From: Hyposmocoma kahamanoa
Taxonomy: Eukaryota > Arthropoda > Insecta > Lepidoptera > Cosmopterigidae
Length of the DNA stretch: 64,000 nucleotides
Assembly (NCBI RefSeq): GCF_003589595.1
Contig: NW_020653900.1
Location: 4,242,176 to 4,306,175 of the forward strand
Direction: 5' to 3'
Made by a program: the position numbers and the translations under genes. Positions within the stretch are counted from its first letter, which is position 1. Each line of letters starts with the position of its first letter. Of the stretch, positions 35,465 through 46,100 are shown piece after piece. The notes beneath the pieces were generated by a model that saw nothing but the letters and a program-made list of their open reading frames with translations, did not search any database and was not told the DNA's origin.

Positions 35465-36604
35465 ATGTTATGGCTTGTACTATGTCTCTGTTTAGTAAGT
35501 GTTAACGGCCAAGGAGGACCGCAAGGGGTAAGTATTTTTTTAATATTTTAAATTTTAAGTATTTTTTTAGTTCTATAATGTACCTACTTTACGCCGAGTG
35601 ATTTGCGGTCGCAAATAGAATTCATTTTTCTTGGAAGTCAAATGCGCAGACCATACCGCGAACGAAGCTAAGCTAACTTAGCTCACGTAGCCGGGGCATC
35701 TTTTCATACTTCGGTTCACACCGCGAACTCAGCTAATCGAGCTAATTAAACTAACCCAACGCTCCCGCTAGCTATGTAAAATATGTCGCCCTTCATCCCG
35801 ACACGTATGTGACTATGGATACTTACGTATTTTCTTAATTTAGCTTTGCACCTGGTTAGCTTAGCTGGTATACCTGTTGGTTGCATGCAACTACGTGAGC
35901 TAAGCTAAGTTAGCTAGCTTCGTTGGCGGTGTGGCCTGGAAAGGAATGGAAGCCTGGCGGTTCTGTTTTCGGACAATAACGATTACGCAGATATCAGGTA
36001 TTTTCTAGGCATGTTTCACCCTCGACTACATAATTGTCGCTTATAACCATAGTTTATTAAGACAAGTACCTATGGTAACTCCGTACAAACTTAGAGCGTG
36101 AGTTGTATGTGTGCACGCCTGTCGCCCACTGTAGGAACGCACACGGGACTTGATTCCACGTTCATGCTGCTTTGCTCTAACCATGTGAGGCACGGGTCCA
36201 GTTAGTCCGAAAGTCTGTACAAAGATCTATGACAAAAACACATAGGTGAATTTTGCCGACTCGGTAACTGGACCCGTAGCTTAGATGGTTAGAGCAATGC
36301 TACGGTGCAGCATGAACGTGAGTTCATGACCCACCGGGTCGACGGGAAAAAAAAATCTGTGTGCTCGATCTTTGTATTCATAATCATGTTATTTGTATTT
36401 ATAACTTGAAACATAATTTCGCCAACTTCGTTGATTTCCTCTCAGGTGGAATTTGGCCTAACAATTACTGGAAACCCGCACTCATGCGACGGGTCCTCTG
36501 ATTGGTGTGACCTAGGCGGGGTGGAGGGTTATTGGTTTAACGATACGACTGTCAGTGTGAGGGGCATAGCTGTATTGAAGCAAGCACTTGAGCCTTGTAC
36601 GATG
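35465..36604 (+). CDS. small secreted cysteine-containing protein (two exons recognised)
   Basis: Exon 1 (35465-35527) codes MLWLVLCLCLVSVNGQGGPQ plus a glycine, a textbook signal peptide with likely cleavage after NG. Exon 2 (36446-36604) has a good acceptor (ttgatttcctctcag), is in phase 0, and codes 53 residues with PHSCDGSSDWCDLGG, GYWFNDTTVSVRG and EPCTM. It ends at a consensus GTAAGT. The three cysteines and one N-glycosylation sequon (NDT) fit an extracellular product. The 3' end is unresolved. Read-through past the donor stops at 36628 after eight codons. An acceptor at about 36665 would give a 60-bp intron and about 33 more codons. I do not recognise the family. The intron holds a complete family F MITE and a SINE. 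Confidence 0.6.
35647..35938. mobile_element. MITE family F, complete copy
   Basis: Imperfect TIRs CAGACCATACCGCGAACGAA and the right-end complement 'cgttggcggtgtggcctg', which extend inward as 'gctaagctaacttagctcac'. It is 292 bp and lies in the intron of the secreted-protein gene. CAG..CTG ends suggest a hAT-like origin, but I see no 8-bp duplication. Confidence 0.7.
36268..36420 (+). repeat. tRNA-derived SINE with a family C tail
   Basis: The head 'ccgtagcttagatggttaga' carries an A-box-like sequence. The B-box position is poorly kept (gagttcatgaccc). The tail 'gtgctcgatctttgtattc' is that of family C. A different tRNA-like head on the same tail suggests a SINE subfamily or a recombinant. 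Confidence 0.5.
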
Positions 36605-36844
36605 GTAAGTAAATTTTTTTCTAGTTAGAGTAAGTATTTATTATTTATTGTTACCAGTACTGCAGCTAAGCTTTATTTTCACCACCACACGTCTCGAACG
36701 CTATGGATTTGTCTACTTCAGCGCGCACACGTATGTCGTGAACAGATTATATACGTGCAGTTCGCGCGCATGCATTATATAAGTAGTTAACGTTGGTCAC
36801 TTAAATGTTCAAATGTTAAACTAATAAAAGATAAATTAAATCCA

Positions 36845-36990
36845 TGTCGGAAATGATTTTTTTTCGGCTCTAATACGCGTATATTTGTTTTTTCGGACCC
36901 GGGAAAAAACAAATATACGCGATTTAAATCCGAATAAACGAGTTAATTTCCCATGTGTAACAATAGCGAAAAACTAAGACTTCGATAAAT
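36845..36990. repeat. Penelope-type terminal repeats, inverted
   Basis: 'cgcgtatatttgttttttc' and its complement meet at 'cggacccggg', followed by 'gtgtaacaatagcgaaaaac'. Same arrangement as 27204 but more diverged. Confidence 0.55.
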
Positions 36991-37481
36991 TCATGTCGTT
37001 CTTTAAAAAGGTTACTTTGGATATTTTACGTTTCACTAGTGTAAATAATAGTTGCACTAAGGCACCCTAGACCAGTTGCAATCTCCTCGGAGTCAGGGGG
37101 TCTACTCCATATCTCCGTCCAACATCCGCCCGAAACAATTGTGTAGGTCAACTGTTAATTGAGTAATAGATTTTCATTAGATTTAAATGACGCGTGAAGC
37201 GATTGAAGCTTCATACTTGACATTGTCTTTTTAATTTGTTCGAGCATTATTTATCGCGCGGCGGCCGCGAGTCGCCAGGCGGTGTCATCGAGCATATAAC
37301 CAGAAATAGAGACGAAATAAGAGCCATATATTCCTGGTAACACATTAGCGATACAGCTGCTATAAATATCAACTCTCGTTTGCACTGAAATAAAGACAGG
37401 CCAACTACTACCTGTGTGTACGTCTCCGTATATTCCAAAAAATATTCTGTATTTGTTGTAATAAAGATAATATCTCTAACA

Positions 37482-37561
37482 ATGCCGTGCTGTTCTATTC
37501 GGTGGTGTGGGAAAAACAGCAAAACATCTAATTACAAAACAAACGGAATCACATTTCATCG
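37482..37561 (+). CDS. orphan first exon coding the N-terminal half of a THAP zinc finger
   Basis: ATG 37482 opens MPCCSIRWCGKNSKTSNY, then ITFHR, and ends at a GTAATT donor after 80 nt (phase 2). M-P-x-C-x4-C followed by an F-H pair is the start of a THAP domain, a C2CH zinc-dependent DNA-binding fold used by P-element-type transposases and host transcription factors. The second half (CEDHF or similar) was not found downstream before the LINE fragment and the gap. TATAAATA at 37361 might serve as its promoter. It may be a gene broken by the assembly gap, or a dead relic. Confidence 0.45.
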
Positions 37562-37979
37562 GTAATTAAATATGTAATTTTGCAATTTTCGTCCATAATA
37601 GCAAAGCTCAAGTTAACTGGTCGATTTGAAGTGAAAGATTTAGATATCGATTTTTTAGATTTAGATTTATTTTATTATCTTGTAAACTTTACATTATTAT
37701 ATACAATATATTGTATTACGGGAATCGTTACAAATAGTAATAAATGTTACATTTCAAAAAATTACAAATATCTAGTACAAGTTTTGTACTACGTAATTTT
37801 AACATAGTCAATGTAGTTATGTGAAATAATGTAGGAACATATTAAATAATATAATAATAATTATGTCTATAATGTGTATGTATATAATATAATAATGATT
37901 GTATGCATAAAGTTTATGTAATTTATTCATTTCGGTAAAATAATATCTATACCTAATAATCTATAAATTACAACATATA

Positions 37980-38254
37980 TTACAAGACCATGCCCCTATA
38001 TTCTTCAGTGGAATAATACGCATTATCCAACAAAAAGTCTTTCAGTCGACGATCAAATGTTTCATCATTAGGCTCATTTTTTAAGTTAACGGGTAGGTGC
38101 TCATAATAAGCCGGGCCGATTACGCGCGGATCTTTTTCAGTGAGTGCTAACCGTCGCGGTACGACCCTCAGTCGTCCTGTGGAGCGGGTGTTATAACGGC
38201 TTTCATGCCTTTCAAAGTTGTGTAAGTTTTTTCGTATGAATGTGATTATTCCAT
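37980..38254 (-). pseudogene. Jockey-like LINE reverse transcriptase C-terminal end
   Basis: The minus strand reads RLRVVPRRLALTEKDPRVIG, then FDRRLKDFLLDNAYYSTEEY, the C-terminal signature of lepidopteran Jockey-type reverse transcriptases. The fragment is cut on its 5' side by the run of N at 38255. Confidence 0.7.
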
Positions 38255-38264
38255 NNNNNNNNNN
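38255..38264. other. assembly gap (10 N)
   Basis: Ten unknown bases. Ten is a placeholder-like number, so the true length may differ. Sequence left of the gap is LINE-derived. Confidence 0.99.
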
Positions 38265-38514
38265 TCTTTACTAGATTCGTAAAATAGGGGATCTGCTTTC
38301 ACTGCGCCTGTATATGTAAGAGAATCACACTTGAAACTTTTTAAACTTTGTAAGTATTCTATTTCCAAAGAATAAAAATGGAAAATGTGAAAAAAATGAT
38401 TTGTTACTCCACGAACCCAGTGGAAGTTACATCATGCAAAATAGCTGTGCTTGCGTTGAATATTTTTTTCATGCAGTAAATTTTTCCAAAATTAATGAAA
38501 TAAACGGGTAATTT

Positions 38515-38666
38515 TTAGGTTAGTTTTCTCTACCTAATTTCGATGGCAATTTTTATTATTTGAATATTCTAGAGAATTATATATAATATTCGAGTGTATA
38601 ATATTCCACGGTAAATACTTAAATAATAAAAATTGCCACCAAAATTAGGCAGAGAAAACTAACTTG
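38515..38666. repeat. foldback element with about 45-bp arms
   Basis: Left arm 'taggttagttttctctacct' and right arm complement 'gcagagaaaactaactt' pair with few mismatches over about 45 bp, around an AT-rich loop of about 60 bp. Confidence 0.7.
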
Positions 38667-40185
38667 AAAATAACAGAACAAGGCAAGCGCAACGATAGTC
38701 ACAAACACCACAACCAAAAATATGCCTGACACGAGTTTCGCCTCTCTACGGCGCATTTCCAGAACTTGTTTATTATGCAACGCTCAGCCGAAGTATGTCG
38801 AAAGTAACGCCTGAGTCGATATAGGTAATTAACATGCAAACAATGTTTTGCCTATCACTGGTCAGAAGTCAGTAAACGTCTCCTAATGTGCATTGTATGC
38901 TGTTATTGCATAAAATAAGTAGGTAGGTTGTGATTATGAGTGCAATAAATACCTTTATAAAACTTCAATTGAACGAAATAGGCTTTAAGAGTCGATGGGG
39001 GATGCGCGTCATGAACGCGCGTTTACGATGACGTGACAAGCTCAAAAAGCAGATTGTAGCGTTTTTTGCAAATTTTTAGGCACCTGATTTAAATTGCACA
39101 GTGTCGATAAAAAAAAACAATGTCGATTGTTAAAAAATAAAAAAACAAATCTGTAGGCACCTTTATGAATCCCAGGGATCCGCCTTGCGGCAGTTTTAAT
39201 AATTTTTATGTAGACACTTATTCAATCATTTGTATGCTATACTTACTCATGCAGTCCAAACAAAATACAAAATAATAAAATAAACAAGTTTGTTCAAAAA
39301 TATAAAAATCACATAAAATGTAAATTTTTGAAGAAATCTCTAATTTTGTAGAATGCCAAATCTTTGAGATAAGAAATGACAGTAAGATAAGTACGTACGT
39401 AGCACAAAAGGGAGATAAATATTTAACCTAAATTAATTAATGGAGTCGTCCAGAGCGCAAATTCTGAATTAGAAACTGTATATCTCAGGTAGTATCTAAC
39501 ACGGTGTTCATAAACTCTTCGGAGATAAAGCCAAAATGAAAACGCCTTAATAAAAAAAAAACAGTTCTAATAGTAGGTTTTGCAATGGTTTTTTTTTTAA
39601 TTTTTATAATGAGCCATACAAATTCTACGAAAAATCGTTACAATCAGACACAGCACGTTCATGTCGACACAACTACAGTTTATCGTAGTGATCGACATTC
39701 CGTTCTGTCCCGCAATGGAGACAGACGACTCTTTAGCGATTGTTGGTTTTATTCTCGCCTTAAGAAAATCCGTCTCCGTCGTCACACACATGACAACGAT
39801 TATTGCACAGTTCATCCGGTTCCGATTTGTCTATTTAAATTTTGATATTCCATTCGACGGTCCAGTTTAAAAAATCGTACAAAACTTCACAATTTTTTCA
39901 TAAACACGTTATGATCAGTTGGTATGATCAAACGGTGCCGTCTGATCGTAACGGTTTTTCGAAGTGTTTGTGGGCCCCATAAGCTAGTGGATTTTATGGA
40001 TGCGATCTCGGACCGTCAGGGGGACCCCTCGACATCAACGTTGAACATAAATGATGCGAATAGCTACCAATCGTACTTATTGTGTGGTTGAATATATGAT
40101 CGCCGTCGATGAGCGGATCTTCATCCTTATTCAAATGCTAGTGTTTTGCGAAATATAAAGCAGCAGAGAAAATATGGCGCTTGTA
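38667..40185. other. region downstream of SPH-C, possible 3' UTR
   Basis: Contains no supported gene. A minus-strand AATAAA at 39748-39753 could end the SPH-C transcript. Several short open frames on both strands around 39600-39870 lack any domain. Confidence 0.35.
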
Positions 40186-43100
40186 TCAAGGATTGACTAC
40201 CTGTGTACCTGACACGCCCTCTTCCATCTTGTTGGCTGCGGCCGCGGTCGGCTGTACTTTTTCTACCTTTTCTTCTTTCTTCTTATGATGTTTCTTGGTT
40301 TTCTTCTTCTTGGTTTTCATTTCTTTCTTCACTTCTTTTTTATCCCCTTCCTCTACTACATCTGTTTTCTCCGTTGCTGCTGTTAACCGTTAGTTAGTGA
40401 TTAGAAATAACTAAGAACTTATTTAGGATCTAGGAAATTTTTTGGCATTAAAATTGGTTCAGGCAGTAAATGAAAAATTTATTTATTTAAAATTCTACTA
40501 CACATGGATAGGAGGATAGGTACAGTTACCAAATTATTCCTAATATTCAACTGGATACATCTATATTCATTGCCATTATTCACAGAAAGTACGTAACTTG
40601 CTTTAAAGTGGTAATACTTGTATATAATAATGGTAGCCTCATTAGAGAAGTTAAATTGGGCCACAACAAGTGTCACAAAAAGATTCAATAACCGAATAAA
40701 TTTCTTTAGACTTTCCATGCAAATTTTTTCAAAAGTTTTTTCGAATAATCATTTTGTAACACTACGCAACGTAAATCTGAAAATTTGCTAAAACATCTTT
40801 CACAAAAGGTTTCATTTGCATTATCACAAAGTCACGATGGTTACGTGACAACACATTGAAATACATGAATCATCAAAAATGTATTTTATATGAGACAGAT
40901 TGTACTTTGATGATGGCTCAGTAACCTGTAACTGCTGCTGCAGCTGCTACGGACGGTGTTTCGGTCTCATCCTCTTCATCAGACGAATTGCTGGATTCTT
41001 CTTCAGTTTTCTCCTGAGTTTTAGTTGTTTCTGCTACTTGAACTGCCGCCAATGTCGATGCCCTATTTATATTTTAAATCAGCAGGTGCTTCACAGTGAA
41101 ACTATCATACATTTAAAAGCTACCGAGTGGCGAGATTTTTTATGTACAATATTTTGTAGTTGATCGCTGATGACCTTGACTACGCTACTTGAAAAACGGA
41201 AAGCTGACGGCTCTTAACTCGTATAAAAATGGAAGTAGGACGCTACTGGTCGTTTTTGTCAGAAAAAGGCGTGCTCACGGTGTTACAAAATGTCCCCTAC
41301 AGTGGCGCAACGTCTTTGATGTTCGGTGTCTTTGACATGCAAGGGTTGCCACAACGTTCCACAACGTTGTTGTTGTATGACGTAATCACTTATTATTCAT
41401 TACCAGTAATTATTACGAGTACTCATGAATACACAATGATTGTTAAATATTACTTATGTAGTAATAAAACTTTACAAGTGTTGCAGTTGCTTTTTTTTTG
41501 CTGTTAAAGTGATTAAAAAACCAAAGAGAAAGATCTGCATCAAACACGTAGAAAAATTCGTAAGGTCCGCGGGTTCATTCCGTGGCTTAGTTGGCATAGC
41601 GTCTGCCATGGTTTACTAGAAGACGTTGGTTCGAATACAGCCGGGTCGAAGGAATTTTGTCTACGTTATTTATAACAAACTAGTACAGTAATTTCACAAA
41701 AACTAATGGAATAATATGGTGGTGAAACATCCTCATATTTAATAAACTTAATTCTAAAAAGTTAACAACTAATTTCAATAGAATCTGTAAGCGCCTCTCC
41801 TAGCCCTGTACTCTCGTTCTCCGTCCATCATCCGTCCGAAACAATTACTGTCAAATAAGTAACACTTGACGAAATTAAAAAACGCATGACATTAATCAAG
41901 CTTCATACTTGTCATTGTCTCTTGGTCGAGTATTACTTATTTCACAGTAGGTAATTGTTTCGGTGACATTGTCATTTCGCAGATGTGGCCCAAAGTGCGA
42001 TATGTACTTAGTTCAAAGTACTCAAAAGACTCATGGCATCATCATCATCATCATCAGCCTATTTATATGTCCCACTGCTGGGCACGGGTCTCCTTTCAGA
42101 CGAGAGTTTAGGCCAAAGTCCGCCACTCTGGCCCAATGCGGGTTGGGGACTTCGCACGTTTTCCGAGCGTTGTGAACTTTCTTCAACGTGCAGGTTTCAT
42201 CACGATGTTTTCCTTCACCGAAAAGCTCATGATAAATTTCGCACATAAATTCCGAGAAACTCAGAGGTGCGAGCCCGGATTCGAACCCACGACCCTGTGC
42301 CTGAGAGGCAGTTGGTCAAACCATTAGGCTACCACGGCTTCTCATGGTAATATACGTCGGAAAATTAAAGTTAATATGCAAGAGATTGAGATATTTATTA
42401 CTTACCCATGCTCCCGTAAAGACAATTTTTCGTTACTATCACTGAAAGAACGATTCTCAATCAATAAGTTGGTAATTAACACAGTGAAATAGAGTATCTG
42501 TACATATAAATTGATTTCAATTTAATAATATGTCTTCGCTTATAAATCTTTGATTAAATAATTTGAAACTTTAATAGTAATTAATCATTCAAGAGAGAAC
42601 CGAGCCATCGGTTAGATAGAAGCCGTCATTTATCTTGCTTAAAAACCAAGTCAGCAAAAGCAGTAATATTCCATACAGAAAGAGAGACACTGCTAACCGT
42701 CTTAGTTTAATTTCTTAGATAGAACCTCAAAAAGTAAATATAAAGGAAAATGTACTTGTCATCGTGATCCTTATCAGCTTTGGCGGCGTGTTCATCACTG
42801 AAAAGGAATTGAAAAATTAGAAGGAGTTGAAGCTTACAAACTGCTTTTGAACTTGACTTTTTTATGATACCAAGTCTGCCCTCGTAACGAAAAAAGGGCA
42901 CAACTATGCGTACTTTATATAGCAATTGCACCTTTTTTCGTTCCGAGGGCAGAAGTGTTAGTGACACGCCTAAGAGTTGTTAACGCTCGAAAACTGCTGT
43001 CAAATGGTTCCGTGTAGCAATTCTAATAAGGATGGGCCCCAAGATTTCTATTGATAGCATTGAGACACTTGGGTCGGATTAGTCATTATTCGAAGGAAAA

Positions 43101-46100
43101 ATCTAAACATTCTATGTAGGTTTTAACGTAAAATCCATTAAACGCCGTCTAGTGTCCTTGGAAGGAACTACAAAATCCTTCTAGTTGTCGAAAGCGGTGT
43201 ACATTAAATAGGTTTGTTAGTTTTTGATGCAGGTTGTTTGTATGATTTTGGAAATTTTCGCAGTCATTATCGCAATTGTTTTTTTTTTCATATAATATTA
43301 AGTGACGGGACAAACAAGTCATGCCCGTGATGGTAAGTACACGCCTGTCCATAACAGTCGCAGTGCCACTCAGTGCTCTAAATCGCAAAGGTCTATTATG
43401 TAAAGTCATGATAAAACCACATGCCAAGTAGGCCTGTGGTGTACCACAAGGTGCAGTATCGGGACTGCCCTGGCGTGCTCCCGACACTGTATGCCGCAAA
43501 ATGCCTCAAGGAGCATTGTGGGAATCTCCAGGATGTGTACGATACATTTATAAAACCACAGTAGGTTTTATATATATAATAAAAACTCGGATTTCATTTG
43601 TTTCATGATTACGTTACCATAATTGAGATATTAATCCGCGATACTGGTATAAAGATATCAATATGTACGTTATTGCATTTAAAGCGAGATATTTGAATGG
43701 GAGCCTAAATTTTAGGTGTGGTGTTGAGGGGCCGCACGCGCGTCCCGGAATACGGATTTGTAGTATCTGAACCCGGGGTCGGTTTAAATTTGCAACGGAA
43801 CTCGAATGAGCCCAAATGCGAGTATCATGTGATCCCGGGACTGGTTGCTTGTCAGAAATAATTAAATTTGAGTCGCATCCGGTCCCGGGTTCAGTTGCAC
43901 CTCGAGAGATGACATTAAATTTGTATGGTCTGAATTCGAATTCATTTTCGATAGATGTTGATACATTTTGTTGCTTTAAGGTGTGATGAGCTTGTTTCCA
44001 AACACTATTTCGATAAAATAATTTTAACTAATAAGAGTGTTCAACAATGATCAATATAATTTTCGTTCAAATCATGCATAAGACCCGCCATACAACTTGT
44101 TCCAAATCCAACGGTTTTTAGATAGCATGTAATTCGGGAGTTTTTGAGTCCCTCGTATGTATATAGAATCATACATTAAAACATATTTTCGAACTTTAAT
44201 CGGTTTCCTTAAAAAAAAATTTCCTCGGAAAAGTGTTCGGAAACTAGCTCATCACCCCTTAAATTTACATATATGTATAACAACATCTATCGAAAATGAA
44301 TTCGGGTTCAGTCACGAGGTGCAACTGACCCCGGGACTGGATGCGAAACAAATTTAATAATTTTTGACAAGCAGCCAGTCCCAGAATCACACGATAGGTA
44401 CTCGCATTTGAGGTCATTCGGGTTCCGTTGCAATTTTAAACCGACCCGGGTTCAGATGCTACACACCCCGGAATTCGCGTGGAGAAAATTTAGGATCACA
44501 AAAGTTATTTCAATATAGGACGAGAATAATCATAATGTAACAACCCTACGCTCCGAAGGACGTATAGGCATTGACACGTCACTCGTACAGGCGGGAATTG
44601 GACGACTCGCCCTAGTATAGTATGTCATTAAGATTGTCAAAGAACTAAGCTCAGTGCCTCTACCATGAAATTACAGTGACAGGTATCGCTAGCGACCACA
44701 TAAAATGTTTGTAAACAAAATATATCCATAAACATAAAAATAACAATGATTAAAGCGACCTGCACCTGCATAGTCACCTGCTGGTAGCTGTAAAGATACG
44801 AGTTGAGAGCCTTTTTTGCCATAAGAGACTCTTAACTCGTATAACAATGTAAGTAGCGGGCCTGAGGCGATGGCGCTCAGGTGGGCACGGATCTAGGCAC
44901 AGGACGCTACTGGACATTTTTGTCAGAAAAGGGCGTGCTCACAGTATTACAAAATCTTTCCTACAGTGGCGCAACGTCTTTGATGTTCGGCGTCTTTGAT
45001 ATGTAAGGGTTGTCGCAACGTTCTTTAACGTTGTTGTTGTGTGACGTAATCATTTATTATTCATTAACAGCAATTAATACGAGTACATGTGAATACTATA
45101 CTATACACTATTTTATTCCTATTGCAAGCTATTTAATGAAGAGGTTTCAGTACTCAGAAAAACATACAAATTAAATATGGTCCATTAACAATATATACAG
45201 TACAGGATGATCCCCACGGATCATCTTGTACACCAAAACAATAATCATCTTGCCCCAATTTACTTATTTTTATTTTTTGTTCAGCAAAATAACCTGTATG
45301 CTGTCTACTGTTACCACGCCACTAAAAAGTTAATAGAGTATTATACAAAGGCACCAATACAAAAATCTTAGCAATTGATTGCTTAGAATGGAAGTTGCCT
45401 AACATTTTAATCAACTTTACCTTAGATCGAACTCACACAATTTTTGTTTTTTCCACAAAAATGAACTCGTCACTCACATCGCTTACGAATTGACTGATGA
45501 GAGGGCACATTGAGGGGCTACATTTTACTGAAGAAAATATCTAGATGACGCTACTAGTTTCGCTACAATTCAAAAGGATCATCTTACCTCCAAGGATCAT
45601 CTCGTACACCTTTCCCCTACTTCCCGGTCGAACTCTTTCATTCTACTCTACTGCTACTACAACTGCTGCTGATCTATTGCTACTATCTTTGCACTAAAAA
45701 TGATTAATATTGTTTCTTACTGTGACCGCTAGGGGCGCTGTATAATTTGTCATACGACATATTGTGAAGTAATTTACGCGGTCGCCAACGACAACTGTCA
45801 CAGTAAACTCGTGGTAGATTCGATGCGATGTGACACATATTCCGTACACACGTTGCGTAAAGTGAAAACATGACTTACTCGTCGTTTTCCTTGTATCCAT
45901 CCCAGTTAACGTCCCATTCTTCATGAGTTATGCCAGTTCTGAATACTCTTCTGCAGTTTTCTCTACAGTAAAATGAAAATGTTTTATAAAGCATATTACA
46001 ACGTAATAATAATGTTTGTTAAAGCAGCGTATATCCATTGTTCCTAATGGGCGGAATAAAATAAATAATATATTATATCTTACTTATAGGTATAAAACTT

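Noticed and set aside
36665..36790. Third exon of the small secreted-protein gene
   Set aside because: The acceptor is plausible, but the intron would be only 60 bp and the peptide lacks the character of exons 1-2; left as unresolved.
42031..42055. Microsatellite (CAT)n as an independent feature
   Set aside because: It is the 3' tail of the minus-strand SINE at 42029-42341.
42270..42340. tRNA gene on the minus strand
   Set aside because: It is continuous with a SINE body and a (GAT)n tail at 42031; no clean acceptor stem.
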